This document shows, one piece after another, positions 29,461 to 40,492 of a DNA stretch of 64,000 nucleotides. The stretch's first letter is position 1; every line of letters starts with the position of its first letter. The notes under the pieces are model-generated. The model did not search any database and was not told where the DNA came from. It worked only from the letters and a program-made list of their open reading frames with translations. The DNA lies in assembly GCA_951640165.1 (NCBI GenBank), contig OX621255.1, positions 30,292,001-30,356,000 of the forward strand. The letters run 5' to 3'. The position numbers were made by a program, and so were the translations under genes. This stretch comes from Pseudoips prasinana. Its lineage: Eukaryota > Arthropoda > Insecta > Lepidoptera > Nolidae.

Positions 29461-30521
29461 AATATGAAAATGGGAACAGTTAAATTTCATATTATGGTGA
29501 AGTAGTGCAGAAAGCTAATAGTTTTTTTTACAATAGGCATTAGAATTAATAGGCATTTAATTATTTTAATAAAAAAAAACATTATACTTACTACCATGCT
29601 TTTGACACGCTGACAAACTGAGTGTTAAAACGGAGAACAAATTATTATTATTATTATTATTTTTGCACTATTTGGGCAGGCTAAGATCTGTGACCATACC
29701 GCCTCGTCTTCAGTTGTAATATTTCTGTTTCAAAATCAGTCAGTCATGTCCGTCACGTCCGTCACAGTCAAGTCATAGTCCTACCCCAGTAAAGCAGTGG
29801 AGACTTTACTAGAGGCTTCTATGGAGTTTTGGTTTCAACACGGAAAATCACAATTCACGGCAATATTGCACTTTCCTCCACTTGTGTACGTTGTCGAAGA
29901 TGTTATGTCTAAAAATCCACCATATTTACACATAAAAACATAAAAAGTTTTTGAAAATAAAACATAGCCTCGATGCGTCCTTTTCCGCGTTGGCGCCAAA
30001 AAACCGAACAAATTAATATTATTTGCCTTTAACGTCTAGTCTTTGACAATAGAACCTTAATGGTCGAATTTCGAAGAAGTGCGATCTCTAGTACATACTG
30101 TAGGTTTAAATACTCTTTGGTACATATATTACGTATACAACTACCAAGCAGTAGAATGTCCACCCAAAGAATATGTTTCCAGACAATAATAATAATAATA
30201 ATTTATTAAATTCACTTAAGGTTTACAGTTTCTCTTATGTATATATAAACATGAATCTAAGAAATGAAGTTTTACATACTTAATAAGAGGTTGTCGTTGA
30301 CGGCTGTACTAGTGTAAACTGTGTTACAGCCGCCAGCGTCTTCCACCCTGCATTTTACAATGTTAATCATTTATTAGACATGATTACACAACATCATAAA
30401 TAAGTACATTAGTTAATGTGAAAGAATTAAACGAAAGAATAATATAGTTAAGTACTAAATATTTAACTGATTAAATAAGTTGACAATTTACCACAATGTA
30501 TGTATGTGTGAGTGTGTGTGA
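29461..30521. other. Unassigned DNA with trinucleotide microsatellites
   Basis: (ATT)n at 29643-29662 and (AAT)n at 30186-30201. A slightly GC-richer stretch at 29660-30000 has no recognised coding frame. Confidence 0.4.
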
Positions 30522-30627
30522 GTGTTATGTTTTGGTGCAATACACTTTATTGCACCAAAACATAACACACCATGTAAAAACATGCAATGGTCTTATCGCA
30601 TAAAGCGATCTCTTCCAGTCAACTACC
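30522..30627 (-). repeat. LINE family N tail with a perfect 20-bp fold-back
   Basis: The minus strand shows 'gttgactggaagagatcgct', GCGATAAGACC and GCAATAAAGTG, as in the family N tails. The tail end forms a perfect inverted repeat: GTGTTATGTTTTGGTGCAAT at 30522-30541, 7-nt loop, complement at 30549-30568. Confidence 0.65.
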
Positions 30628-30630
30628 CAA

Positions 30631-30946
30631 ATGGACCAAAAGACTGAGAAAGGAAAAGCTTTCGACAGAAAATATTTCGAAGGATGTGAACAAGTCTTGC
30701 TTCATGCACCCGTGTTCGTTCAGAAAGGTGAATATAAGTACGATGGGTATAGCAAGCACCTCTATTATGAGCTCGAAGGGGCGCTACACAATGGACGGGG
30801 GTAATTCAGTCCTTGAACGGGCTAGGGGCGCGAAATCTCGTGTTTTGCCGTTGTTATATCATGATTTGAACACATTCCAAAAGGAAATCAGTGTTCCGTC
30901 TGTGATGGCATGCTTTTGGGTACGTGCGGAAGGACAGAATAAGTAA
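30631..30946 (+). pseudogene. Unrecognised protein fragment with one frameshift
   Basis: ATG at 30631 opens 57 codons reading ...AFDRKYFEGCEQVLLHAPVF VQKGEYKYDGYSKHLYYELE... to a TAA at 30802. Shifting one frame near 30800, reading continues through GNSVLERARG...PLLYHDLNTFQK...SVMACFWVRA to TAA at 30944. The composition looks protein-coding in both halves. I do not recognise the family. It may be a decayed gene or a piece of a transposon protein. Confidence 0.35.
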
Positions 30947-31374
30947 ATATAAAGAGTTTTGGGTAATTTTAATTTACCGTCTATATTTGGTTAGGTTAGA
31001 ACTGCACTCCGCTCCGCGAAGAGTCTAGTAAACTTACTAACTAGTATTTTATTTATTTGTAATTATGATTGCATATAAAGATAAAGATGCATTTATTTGT
31101 ATGAAACATGTGATACATTTTTTACATGTGGTGTTACAATGATAGTTATAGTAGTATCAACATGTCCTGCCGAATCAGGCGTACAAATGACTTAAAATTT
31201 ATATATGTATGTTAATTGTATTATGTATTATTCTATCATTTACTAACGCGTAAGTACAAATATGGGACATGTAGTCTAAATACATTATTTTTATTTTATT
31301 TTATAGTTTTTTTTTTAATTGGATTACAAAATTGTTACGAGGACACAGCTAATATTAAAACATTTATTTTTTAA

Positions 31375-31568
31375 AGACAATTCCCGGACTAGGCAATGTA
31401 ATCCCTGTGTCGCCTGGTACTTAACAAACATATAATAGACGGGCACAAATTACATCCAGACTCGAACAACTATTTATGGGTCACACAAATAGTTGTCGGG
31501 CGCGAGACTCGAACCCGCGACACGAAGCGGCGCGTGAGGCGACTGTCTTAGCCGTTGCGCCACACGTG
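31375..31568 (-). mobile_element. tRNA-derived SINE, family E
   Basis: Minus-strand head TGGCGCAACGGCTAAGACAG (A box), CGCGGGTTCGAGTCTCGCGC (B box), body with CAAATAGTTGT, and a 3' end 'cgacacagggattacattgc'. Different from families A-D. Its first bases form the start of the adjacent 100-bp tandem array. Confidence 0.75.
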
Positions 31569-31949
31569 TGTTAGTTTCGTTCATATATTCGTATGGTATT
31601 CACACTGGTCAAAGTTGTTCCCAATAGGCCTCTGACGATGCTAATATACTATTATTGCGCCACACGTGTGTTAGTTTCGTTCATATATTCGTATGGTATT
31701 CACACTGGTCAAAGTTGTTCCCAATAGGCCTCTGACGATGCTAATATACTATTATTGCGCCACACGTGTGTTAGTTTCGTTCATATATTCGTATGGTATT
31801 CACACTGGTCAAAGTTGTTCCCAATAGGCCTCTGACGATGCTAATATACTATTATTGCGCCACACGTGTGTTAGTTTCGTTCATATATTCGTATGGTATT
31901 CACACTGGTCAAAGTTGTTCCCAATAGGCCTCTGACGATGCTAATATAC
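31555..31949. repeat. Tandem array, four copies of a 100-bp unit
   Basis: CACACGTGTGTTAGTTTCGT starts at 31561, 31661, 31761 and 31861, exactly 100 bp apart; the copies look identical by eye. Each unit begins with the tRNA-like start of SINE E (TTGCGCCACACGTG) and continues into 'ggtattcacactggtcaaag' and 'ggcctctgacgatgctaata'. The last copy stops at 31949. Confidence 0.9.
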
Positions 31950-32028
31950 GTACGAGTCGCTAATATATTCGAGTCGCACGCACGGAGACGATCAGAAATT
32001 AAATAACATTAACTAAAGTTATTTAGTA

Positions 32029-32341
32029 CTAGCTGTGCCCCGCGGTTTTACCCGCGTTAAACTTTACAAATTATCACAGTTCCTCCCCCTTAGGTGATAG
32101 CGTGATAATATGTAGCCTATATGTTGACCCGACCTTTTAGTAATATTCATGCAAAGTTTGAAGTAAATCCATGCAGTTATTTTTGAGTTTACCCCGGACA
32201 TACAGACAAACAGACACACAGACAAAAATTCTAAAAACTATATTTTGGCGATGTCTATTGTAGATCACGCCCCAAGCATCCTTTTAAAAAAATAGTCGAT
32301 GTACCGTTTAGACTTTCCAACGATTTTATTATATGTATAGA
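32029..32341 (-). mobile_element. Non-autonomous Helitron, complete
   Basis: CTAGCTGTGCCCCGCGGTTT at 32029 (hairpin CCGCGGTTTTACCCGCGTT read in reverse), core as in 20400-20724, and TCTATACATATAATAAAATC read in reverse ending at 32341. Confidence 0.85.
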
Positions 32342-32555
32342 TATAGACTGACCGTGCGCCATGGTGCTTAACTTCCCCGACCACCCGATACCGAGGATGA
32401 AAGGTTGTTAACACGTAGGAATGCAAAATGTATACTATAACCGTTTTACGATTAACTAACGATTACGATTGACGGCAAAGAATATCTCCACCTCATCTCA
32501 TTCCATGTGGGCCGTAGAAATCTTTCTGTGTACTACGACCAACTGTATATACCAA

Positions 32556-32815
32556 CTAGCTGTGCCCCGCTGTTTTACCCGCGTTAAACTTTAAAATATC
32601 ACAGCTCCTACCTCGTAGGTGATAGCGTGATAATATGAAGCCTATATGTTGGCCCGACCTCTTAGTAATATTCATGCAAAATTTGAAGTAAATCCATGCA
32701 GTACTTTTTGAGTTTAGCCCGGACAAACAAACAGATAAACAGATAAAAAATCTAAAAACTATATTTTTGGATTCGATGTCGATTGCAGATCACACCCCAG
32801 GTATCCTTTTAAGAT
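32556..32815 (-). mobile_element. Non-autonomous Helitron, 5' end missing
   Basis: CTAGCTGTGCCCCGCTGTTT then the same core as 32029-32341; stops at 'ggtatccttttaag', where an M1 MITE arm (32817-32845) begins. Confidence 0.8.
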
Positions 32816-32816
32816 T

Positions 32817-32845
32817 GTGGTAGCTTATGTGCTGGCGTCTGTACC
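32817..32845. mobile_element. Palindromic MITE M1, right-end scrap
   Basis: GTAGCTTATGTGCTGGCGTC TGTA: the terminal part of M1 only. Confidence 0.6.
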
Positions 32846-33077
32846 CTACTTAAGAAAGTATTTGCAAACGAATTTCTACACTTGTGTTCAGTCGAAAAGT
32901 TTCGAGCTGTCGAGAAGATTACGAGTGCTTAATCCGCTGCTAAAATTGGCTTCAAATTGGGATTCATTTATAAATACTCACCCAAAAGACCTTTTACTGA
33001 CTTCAAAAGGAGGATTTTATCAACTCACCTCTTTTTGCATTTTAATATTTTTTTTATAAATTCGTTACAAATTAGTA

Positions 33078-33212
33078 CAGTCGCCAGCACATCCAGCTAC
33101 CCCAATCTGTCAATTTTCTTTTATAGATTTTCAACTTTATCACACAAGCATAAGGTTCACTTTTAACTGCAGAAATTTGACAGATTGGGGTAGCTTTATG
33201 TGCTGGCATATG
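33078..33212. mobile_element. Palindromic MITE M1 with TA duplication
   Basis: CAGTCGCCAGCACATCCAGC start after TA (33076-33077) and GTGCTGGCATATG end before TA (33213-33214). 135 bp, the same length as 12274-12408. Confidence 0.85.
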
Positions 33213-33354
33213 TACAAGTACAATCAAAAATAATATATACTAAGAACAATGTTTGTGTAATGTGTCGATAGGGAATGCTTGTGGTATAGCCTTATTTATA
33301 CCTTTAAGAGTTTACCTTTAAAATTGTTACACTAGGCCTATTAATAGATGGTCA

Positions 33355-33482
33355 TGGGATAATTTATAATTTTATGACAGTAATCGAGGCAAAAGACATG
33401 TCCAAAGATCGTGACAAATGGAAATCCGTTGTCTCTGCCTACCCCTCTGGGAAACAGGCGTGAGTCTATGTATGTATGTATT
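33355..33482 (+). pseudogene. LINE RT C-terminal scrap
   Basis: Reads VIEAKDMSKDRDKWKSVVSA YPSGKQA then a stop and a TATG-rich tail. Same 3' end as 15599-15944. Confidence 0.65.
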
Positions 33483-33489
33483 TTTATTT

Positions 33490-33935
33490 TTATTTTATTT
33501 TACTTTATTGGGACATAAGACAGTTACACATTAGGTATAGTTAAATTATTACAATATAAATTTTAAGAATAGGTAAACGTGTAACCCACCCCAATGTCCG
33601 CGAAGTAATGTTAAAAATAGGTAAAAATAAATTGTATGTATTGTTATGTTTAAAATGTATGTATTACTATGGAATATTAAAGTCGGATTTATCATGATTT
33701 TTGAAATAGTAATTATTAATTGCATGGACCGAATATACTCCCGAGTTATTACGTTTGTTACATCTGCATAACACACTAAAACCGCTGACTTGCATTTACC
33801 CCACTGGTGCACAACGCAACAGCGGGTTACACGTGGTCCTTGATTAGCACATCGAGGAGGCAACGTGACCGATCCTGTCATAATCATGTATATTTTAGTC
33901 AGTAATAATATACATTTTTGGACCGTCACATTTTA
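33490..33935 (-). other. Retroelement-like 3' region with a 126-codon ORF
   Basis: The minus strand ends 'gtcttatgtcccaataaagt' plus TAAAATAAAAATAAA, an AATAAA signal and A-rich tail. Upstream at 33929-33549 a 126-codon frame starts MTVQKCILLLTKIYM (weakly hydrophobic) and has Cys residues in C-x10-CC-x7-C-x6-C spacing, then becomes Ile/Tyr rich. No family recognised; the ORF may be fortuitous. Confidence 0.3.
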
Positions 33936-33984
33936 TTACCCTATTCTGCAGTACAACTACTGAGAAACACTGGCAAATAAACTC

Positions 33985-34520
33985 GGTAGAAATTCTTTAT
34001 TTTTTTTTTATTTATTTAGGACAACTAGTAACTGTTACATTATTGCTAGTCTGAATACAACACTTAAAAATAAAAAATCAAATACACAGTTTATTAAGGT
34101 GTCACAACATGCACAGATTTATGACACTCGTGACATCAGTAAAAAACAAACAATATATAACAACTAAAACTAAATATAAAATGAAAAATACTATAGCTAA
34201 AATAAAATAAAAATTTAGGAAACAAAATTAACATAAAAAACGAAACATAAAGTATAAAACAAAGAGTAAAAAGTGAATATTAATGATAAAACAATTAAAA
34301 TTACCTTTTAATTATTTTTTAATCAGGATCATCTTAACTTCTAATTACACATTAACTATAAATGCTTTGAATTTAATCTACTCATCCCCAAGCAATTTTA
34401 TCATTAATATAGTCAGAAACGATACGCCTTTAATATTTGTTTAAAATTTGTTGATTGGCAGTTTTCTGATGTCATTGGGGAGTTTTTTGTAGAAGCGTAA
34501 GCTCGTATCCTGATCCTCAG
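33985..34520 (-). pseudogene. CR1-group LINE C-terminus and 3' UTR, decayed
   Basis: The minus strand reads SLRFYKKLPNDIRKLPINKF, typical of the C terminus of CR1-group RT proteins (FYKKLP..I), broken by a one-base shift before FKQILKAYRF. A long AT-rich 3' UTR follows to an A-rich tail at about 33990-34015. Confidence 0.6.
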
Positions 34521-35018
34521 CTCCGTGGGACCGGCCACTTTGTATTCAACCATCGAACGGTAGTCACCTAATTTAAATTATTAATATAAATTTATTCAAA
34601 GTAAAAATAATTTATTTGAGATTAAACTTGTATTTTTTTGGGTTCATCGTGTCTCGATTTTGTCTTACCAAAACACCACTAATATTAATTGTACACAAAT
34701 GTCTACAATAGCTAGACACAAGTAAATAGATGAGCGTTCCAAATATAACAGCGCACAGGAAGCCGTACGTTGTCGACAGGAACCAGGCATTGAGACACTG
34801 ACCTGCCTCAATTAGTCAATGTTTATTTGTGAACGGCACCGATATCCACTGTTTATTTTTAGTCTGTGGTTAGCGCGGGAACTCTATCTTGTTTTTGGTG
34901 TTATACTTTTGATGTTTTGTTCATCCCTGTCTGCCTAAGTAAGCATTTATTTGCATAAACATGTGTACACATACAAAAAATATTATTACATGCAAGATGT
35001 AGTTGATATATTATTATA
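34521..35018. other. Unassigned DNA
   Basis: No gene or known repeat recognised. Confidence 0.35.
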
Positions 35019-35197
35019 CAAGCTGTGGCCCGCGGTTTTACCCGCATTAATCTTTATACATTATAGCCTAGATGTTTATCCAGGGTGTACCAAATTTTAT
35101 TAAAATCGCTCCAGCCATTTGGACGTGAGAAGTAACAAACATACACACTCACACAGTCACACACTCATAAACTTTCGCATTTATAATATTAGTAGGA
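35019..35197 (-). mobile_element. Non-autonomous Helitron, complete
   Basis: CAAGCTGTGGCCCGCGGTTT start (CTAG mutated to CAAG), hairpin GCGGTTTTACCCGC, core 'aaatcgctccagccatttgg', and AATATTAGTAGGA at the end (reverse of a TCCTACTAATATT 5' terminus). Confidence 0.8.
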
Positions 35198-35474
35198 TTA
35201 TGTTCGGACATGTTTGCTATACAAAATAATGCGTACAAATGTTTTATAATAATAAATTTAAAAAATATCAATTTAAGAATAATTCTTCGGAAAATCGAAA
35301 ATAACAGTACAAATAAAATTTAATTGGACATAAAAAATCAATTCAATAATAATTATATTATAAAATTTTAAATGTTAATCTTTTCCTATTTCCTCCTCTA
35401 CCGAATAGAAGCATTTTTCAATTAAATAATTAAATAGCCGTACATTAAACTTCTGTTATCAGTATCTGTGTTGT

Positions 35475-35720
35475 CCTTTCTTGTGTGGCTGACCGCATAG
35501 AATATCATCATCCCATCTAATCCCGTGGGGGGTGTAAACGTGGACCTGAATATCTACCAGAGAGCGGGCTGCAGCGTTTCTCTGTGTACTATGAGAACCA
35601 TACCGCGATCGCCAACTCGTCTGTCAAGCGTGGCGATTATAGCATATCCCCTATTCTTGGGGGACGTTCTTGTTCAACAGTGGACGTCATTTGGCTGACA
35701 TAATAATGCTGATCATGATA
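35475..35720 (+). repeat. Interspersed retroelement, family J
   Basis: 'catcccatctaatcccgtgg' head, 'gcgatcgccaactcgtctgt', 'gcgtggcgattatagcatat' and the end TTCAACAGTGGACGTCATTT GGCTGACATAATAATG. Confidence 0.6.
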
Positions 35721-36000
35721 TCCTCAAATAACCGAATAAAACTGATAAATATGGTGACAACGAGCAAGTGGTGAACACAGAAGGCTCTTACCCAGTAGTT
35801 AGTTAGTTTGAGCAATAATTCCCTGAGGGTACCTTAATAGGGTTTATACCAACCCTCAGGGGGCTGCCGAAGTAATACCGAGATAGATCAGGAAATCAGG
35901 AATTCTATTAGGCTTCTGAATATTTATCATATATATTCTCATGACAGCACGTCTAGAGGGACGGTCTAATGGTTTAATTTGCTCGCATAAGCAGTTCTCA

Positions 36001-36120
36001 CCCTAGTGTCAGAGTTCTCAGACGCCTCTAAAACTCCGAAACCTGGAGACGCTAAGAAATTAAACACCCTTCTGCAGATATAGCACAAAGTTGCTTAACT
36101 TTGTCGACCGTTAAAAAACC
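36001..36120 (-). mobile_element. 5S-derived SINE, diverged fragment
   Basis: 'caccctagtgtcagagttct' and 'gttgcttaactttgtcgacc' are the reverse of the SINE end and of the 5S-like GAAGTTAAGCAAC head. The middle is scrambled. Confidence 0.5.
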
Positions 36121-36833
36121 GGAGCCAAATGGAGCGTATTATAAAACGGAGAGAATGCTGAGATATCTACGTAACATTTCATTAAATTATGGTACGATTT
36201 ATTTACGTCCAAACAAATTGTTTAATATCCGGCCTGTGTACTCCAATTGATGAAAAAATGGAAAATTTCCTGTTGTTAAGGCCCTGTGAATATCAATATA
36301 CGATATTTACTTCTTTGAAATAAGGTTAGAAATGGGGTAAAGCATTAGAAAGTAGGAAATATATTTATTTCCTTTGGGATGGAAAGAATGGGCCATTGAT
36401 GAACAGAAGCACGGGATTCCGTCAAGGAATCGTCCAGGTGTCTTATCAAAATGTCATGTGACCAGGCAACAACTGACTCATATCTATGTCAAACGTAATA
36501 ACCATCGTATAACCGTCGCCATACGAGATAAAGTTGCCATCTTGATTCTTGGCCTTACCTACATCCGGGCTACGACTTGAACGCAATTTTTTTAAAGGTT
36601 ATGTACATAGATATAGATATTTGTTGTTGGATCTTAGCTCAGTAGTGAAATGAAACTTTGTAAGTATGTTTCTCATATAAGTGAATTATATTCTTTTGAC
36701 GAATCTTAAACCAATACTTTTTGTGGAATAATTACCTACTTATATTAGTTCCTTTTTCTAATTTCTTATTAGCAATGCTTTCTACTTACAATGTTATAAT
36801 TTAATATACTGGTTATATTAATGGATATATTTG

Positions 36834-36968
36834 CAGACGCCAGCACATCAAACTACCTCAATCTTTCAAATTTCCCAAATTTAAAGTGAACCTTATGCTT
36901 TTGTGATAAAGTTGAAAATCTATAAAAGAAATTTGACAGATTACAGTAGCTGGATGTGCTGGCGTCTG
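36834..36968. mobile_element. Palindromic MITE M1
   Basis: CAGACGCCAGCACATCAAAC start, GATGTGCTGGCGTCTG end, 135 bp. The left flank is TG rather than TA; the right flank is TA. Confidence 0.8.
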
Positions 36969-36974
36969 TACTTA

Positions 36975-37085
36975 CTTAATTACTGTTTTTAAACTCTGTT
37001 TATGTAATACATTGTGAGCTTGACAAGTACAAGTGTATGTAAATACCCAACTGCTGAATAAATTTCATTATTTCATTACTAGCTG
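36975..37085 (+). repeat. LINE 3' tail, family H
   Basis: ACATTGTGAGCTTGACAAGT, 'gctgaataaatttcattatt', (ATTTC)n-like tail. Confidence 0.65.
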
Positions 37086-38635
37086 AAATTATTTAATACT
37101 TTTTAGTTCATATTGAAATAATTGCTTTGTTTATTTTTATTCGTACATATTACAATAGGAGAGAGATTAGAATCATGCTTGTGTATGGGAGAATGTTCGA
37201 TAAATGAGCCTTAAGCGTTAACCATAAATATTCATGTCAGCTACCGACAGCCTACTGTGAAGGACAGTATGGGCAGGATTTATCGTCAGGGTGTAGACGA
37301 CCATACAATGACTAGCAGATTCAGTACCGTACGGGGTGTAGGCAATATTGTCATGAGTTCAGAGGTCAAGATTGCAGCGCGCCTTTTTGGGAAGCGACAA
37401 CAAGAACATATTGTCCGGTGTAATTAATAGAAAAATTGCAACTTTAGTAATAACTCTTAGTTACCATATCATCGAATAAAAATAATCGAACCTAATATTA
37501 TGAAGAGAAAAGATTGAATTTTTTGTATGTTTGTTTGTTTATAACGGATATACTCAAACACTGTTTAAGGATTTTAATTCATCTAAAGAAAGTATATTAT
37601 GAGCGTGCGCTGGCATTTTATTTTATAAAATAATAGAGATCTCTACGAAAACGGTTTTTAAGATGTCTGAATCTTAATTGCAATTCATAAATTGAATTAA
37701 GGAAATTACAATTTTAACAATCTAATTGCATGAATACTTTATTTTCACCGAAAGTTAGTATTCGGTTCAAATCTCAATCGACCCATCTTTACTTATTATC
37801 ACAAGCGTCAACAATGTAAATAACTCCTAGATTCTAGCAGAATGTCTAGGTAACAACAATATGTACAACATAATACATTTTCACCCGCAAATATGCGTCA
37901 GTGCACATTTGCGTATAAACTTGTCGCACATCACAAATACGCCTTGCTGTCATATTTACAAAAACTGTACGTTCAAAACGCATTGACACGTACAATGCAA
38001 GCAATCGGCTAAAAGCTCTGCTGTGATGGGTATACAGGGTGCCGCGGAAACTAGACCACCTTTAGTACCTTACTGAACATGTTCTAGTACCTCGAAACAT
38101 GTATTTATAGAACATGTGGCACAACGGTGAAGATTGATAATTTTTTTTAATTGATTGATTAAAGAAAATTACAACTTTATTATTAAAATTTTCGTGTGGT
38201 GCTAACATAATGGAAGTTAGAATCAGGTATTCAAGTAATTAATTTTATGTTGGATTCGGCCAACCGTTTCAACTTCTTCCGGAAGTCATCTTCAGGGCCA
38301 GCGCAACCCGCTTGACGCCGCGTCCACTATCTTCGTACATCTTTCATTAAAATGAGAACTATTTGTGTGACCCACAAGTAATGCTCCTAGTGAGACTGGG
38401 TGTGCTTTTGTCCGTCAATTGCATGTTTGTAATGTCCCTCGCATTGAAGGGATTAATATCGCTATCTGCCTGCGGGCATTATCTTCTCTTTAAATTAAAA
38501 AATATGTTTGCACTATCATTCGATTCCATGGTCTGGTCAAGCAGGAAAATGCTTCAACGCTAACTGATAACACTATGTTAAAAAAATACTACATCCATAT
38601 GGCCAAATAATGGCGAAATTAAAAGGATTTTTTAA
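37086..38635. other. Unassigned DNA
   Basis: No coding region or known repeat recognised over about 1.5 kb. The open stretch at 38363-38563 shows no motif. Confidence 0.4.
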
Positions 38636-38816
38636 TCCTATTAATATTATAAATGCGAAAGTTTGTGAGTATGGATAGATGTATGGCTGTTTGTTACTCT
38701 TTCACGCAAAATCTATTGAACAGATTTTGATGAAACTTTGTAGTAATATAGCATATATATCCGAATAACACATAGGCAAATGGGTAAAACCGGGGGGCAC
38801 AGCTAGTTACTGCATA
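38636..38816 (+). mobile_element. Non-autonomous Helitron, complete
   Basis: TCCTATTAATATTATAAATG start, core 'aacagattttgatgaaactt', end GGTAAAACCGGGGGGCACAG CTAG. The 3' hairpin is weakened (CCGG in place of CCGCG). Confidence 0.8.
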
Positions 38817-38942
38817 AAGAAACTGAGAACCAATTTTAACTTTTCTACACTAACTAATTTAAACTGCATTTATATAGGCACCGTGCAGAAACCATTTACC
38901 ATCGGATAAAAAAAGAATTATCAAAATTGATTAATAAATAAT

Positions 38943-38968
38943 AATAATATTCTTCTGGTCCAATTTTG
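38943..38968 (-). mobile_element. SINE D piece left of the MULE
   Basis: AATAATATTCTTCTGGTCCA ATTTTG: the reverse SINE D tail and CTGGTCGAATTTC-like phrase. It is continued at 42003-42245 on the other side of the transposon. Confidence 0.7.
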
Positions 38969-39438
38969 CATTTATTCCCCGTGGTACACCCATTGATACA
39001 ACTGGTTGTACTACAGGACTTTTTTTTTCCCGATGGATCAACCGTACCGTGGAACAACTAAAAACATTCCCTGTGGTACAACTATAAAACTATTGACGCA
39101 ACTGGTTGTACCAAAGGGATTTCTTTTTCCCGTTGGACCAACCATTCGATGGAACAACTAAAAACATACCCCGTGGTCTAGCCTAGAAATAATAGCAGAT
39201 AAAGGGTTATCAATATTATTGATCAACATTTATTTATATCTGCTTAATTCCATGCAAACTTATATAATTGTAAAGTGGAAATAAATGTATATTAAACCAA
39301 AGAGTTTTCCAACCTTTATTTATCGTATTAATGATTAGTTCTTTTTTCTATTTTTAAAATTAGAAGCAATTTAGCATCAAATATTTTCTATAACAATATT
39401 TTGTTACTTCTGCAATAACCGTTCAAATTTAATTAAAA

Positions 39439-39594
39439 ATGTCAGAAATAATGATTGTAAACCGAAAAGGAGGAAAAGTGTTAATTTTGAATGGGCGGCA
39501 ATTTTATAAAATAAAAGTATGTAAGAACTGTTCGAGTTTCTGGCGTTGTTCTCTTTACAAAAAAGAGAAGTGCAGGGGGTCGGTGACAATTGAT
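39439..39594 (+). CDS. MULE transposase exon 1: FLYWCH zinc finger
   Basis: ATG at 39439 (AAAATGTC). 52 codons: MSEIMIVNRKGGKVLILNGR, then FYKIKVCKNCSSFWRCSLYK, then CRGSVTID. The G-K-x-L-hydrophobic lead, the WRC block and the following C-x-G are the FLYWCH pattern; the distal His residues come from exon 2. The exon ends exactly at codon 52 before GTAAGT (39595). FLYWCH domains bind DNA and are regular partners of MULE transposases. Confidence 0.8.
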
Positions 39595-39722
39595 GTAAGT
39601 ACATTTTAATTGAAATTTCTCTATCATTTTGAATCTGTATTTTTGAGAATAGTTCCTTTTGCGAATAAAGTATTTGTACGAATGTATGTAATATAATAAT
39701 CATGTGTGTCCATTGTTAACAG
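39595..39722 (+). other. MULE transposase intron
   Basis: 128 bp from GTAAGTAC to TTGTTAACAG, phase 0. Splicing restores the frame into the FLYWCH tail (ECDHSCEANF) and the transposase body. Confidence 0.75.
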
Positions 39723-40492
39723 AGCAGCAATAATATCATCAAAGAGTGTGACCATTCTTGTGAAGCTAATTTTATTAGAAATGATGTCGCTCTACAAATT
39801 GATGAAATGAAACAGAAAATAATAAAATCTGTTAAACCAATTCCAAGAATTTATAAAAAGTCACTGAAGCATCTGAAAGATTCGGGATTTGATTTAGTAT
39901 CCAATCTACCTACGTTAAACAGTGTAAAACATTCTTTATATGATGCCAGAAACAATGCAGCTGGTGTGAGTAAAACCGTATATAAATCGGCTTATGAAGT
40001 AGAAGTTCCCTTACAGCATTACCAATTTCTGTTAGCTGATTATTTTTTTAACGGATCTAGAATTCTGGTATTCTGCACTAGTGAAACGAGACAACTTATT
40101 GTAAATTTAACAGAATTTTTTGGGGACGGCACATTTAAGTGTTGTCCTTCTCCATTTGTACAACTGTTTACAATACATGGAGAAATAGGCAGCTCTAATA
40201 ACAGTACTAGCGTAGTGCCACTGGTTTACGCTTTGTTAACCGACAAAAAGAGACAAACTTATGAAACATTATTCAATTTAATCAAATCACAAATTCCTGA
40301 TTGGAAACCAAAAAAATATCATTCTGATTTTGAAATTGCGGCAGTTAAAGCTATGGCTGAAGTATTTCCTGATGTTGTAATACGAGGTTGTTACTATCAC
40401 TGGTCAAGAGCTATTTGGAGAAAAGGTAAAGATTCTGGTCATACAAAAAACAAACCTGAAAAGCGAATTGTGTCTCTCTGTTCAGTATTGCC
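39723..40492 (+). pseudogene. MULE transposase exon 2, catalytic core, cut by solo LTR
   Basis: Exon 2 opens IIKECDHSCEANFIRNDV, then a core with DGTFKCCPSPFVQLFTIHG (first Asp, strand-turn), HSDFEIAAVKAMAEVFPDV (second Asp) and GCYYHWSRAIWRK (the C/H pair typical of MULE transposases). The frame is open to 40492, where the LTR begins inside a codon; read into the LTR it stops at 40504. The third acidic residue should lie in the downstream part. About 257 codons. Confidence 0.85.

Noticed and set aside
31555..31949. CRISPR-like array
   Set aside because: Direct tandem units of 100 bp with no spacers, in a eukaryotic genome.
36374..36580. 68-codon ORF
   Set aside because: No motif, no splice context, no repeat; chance is likely.
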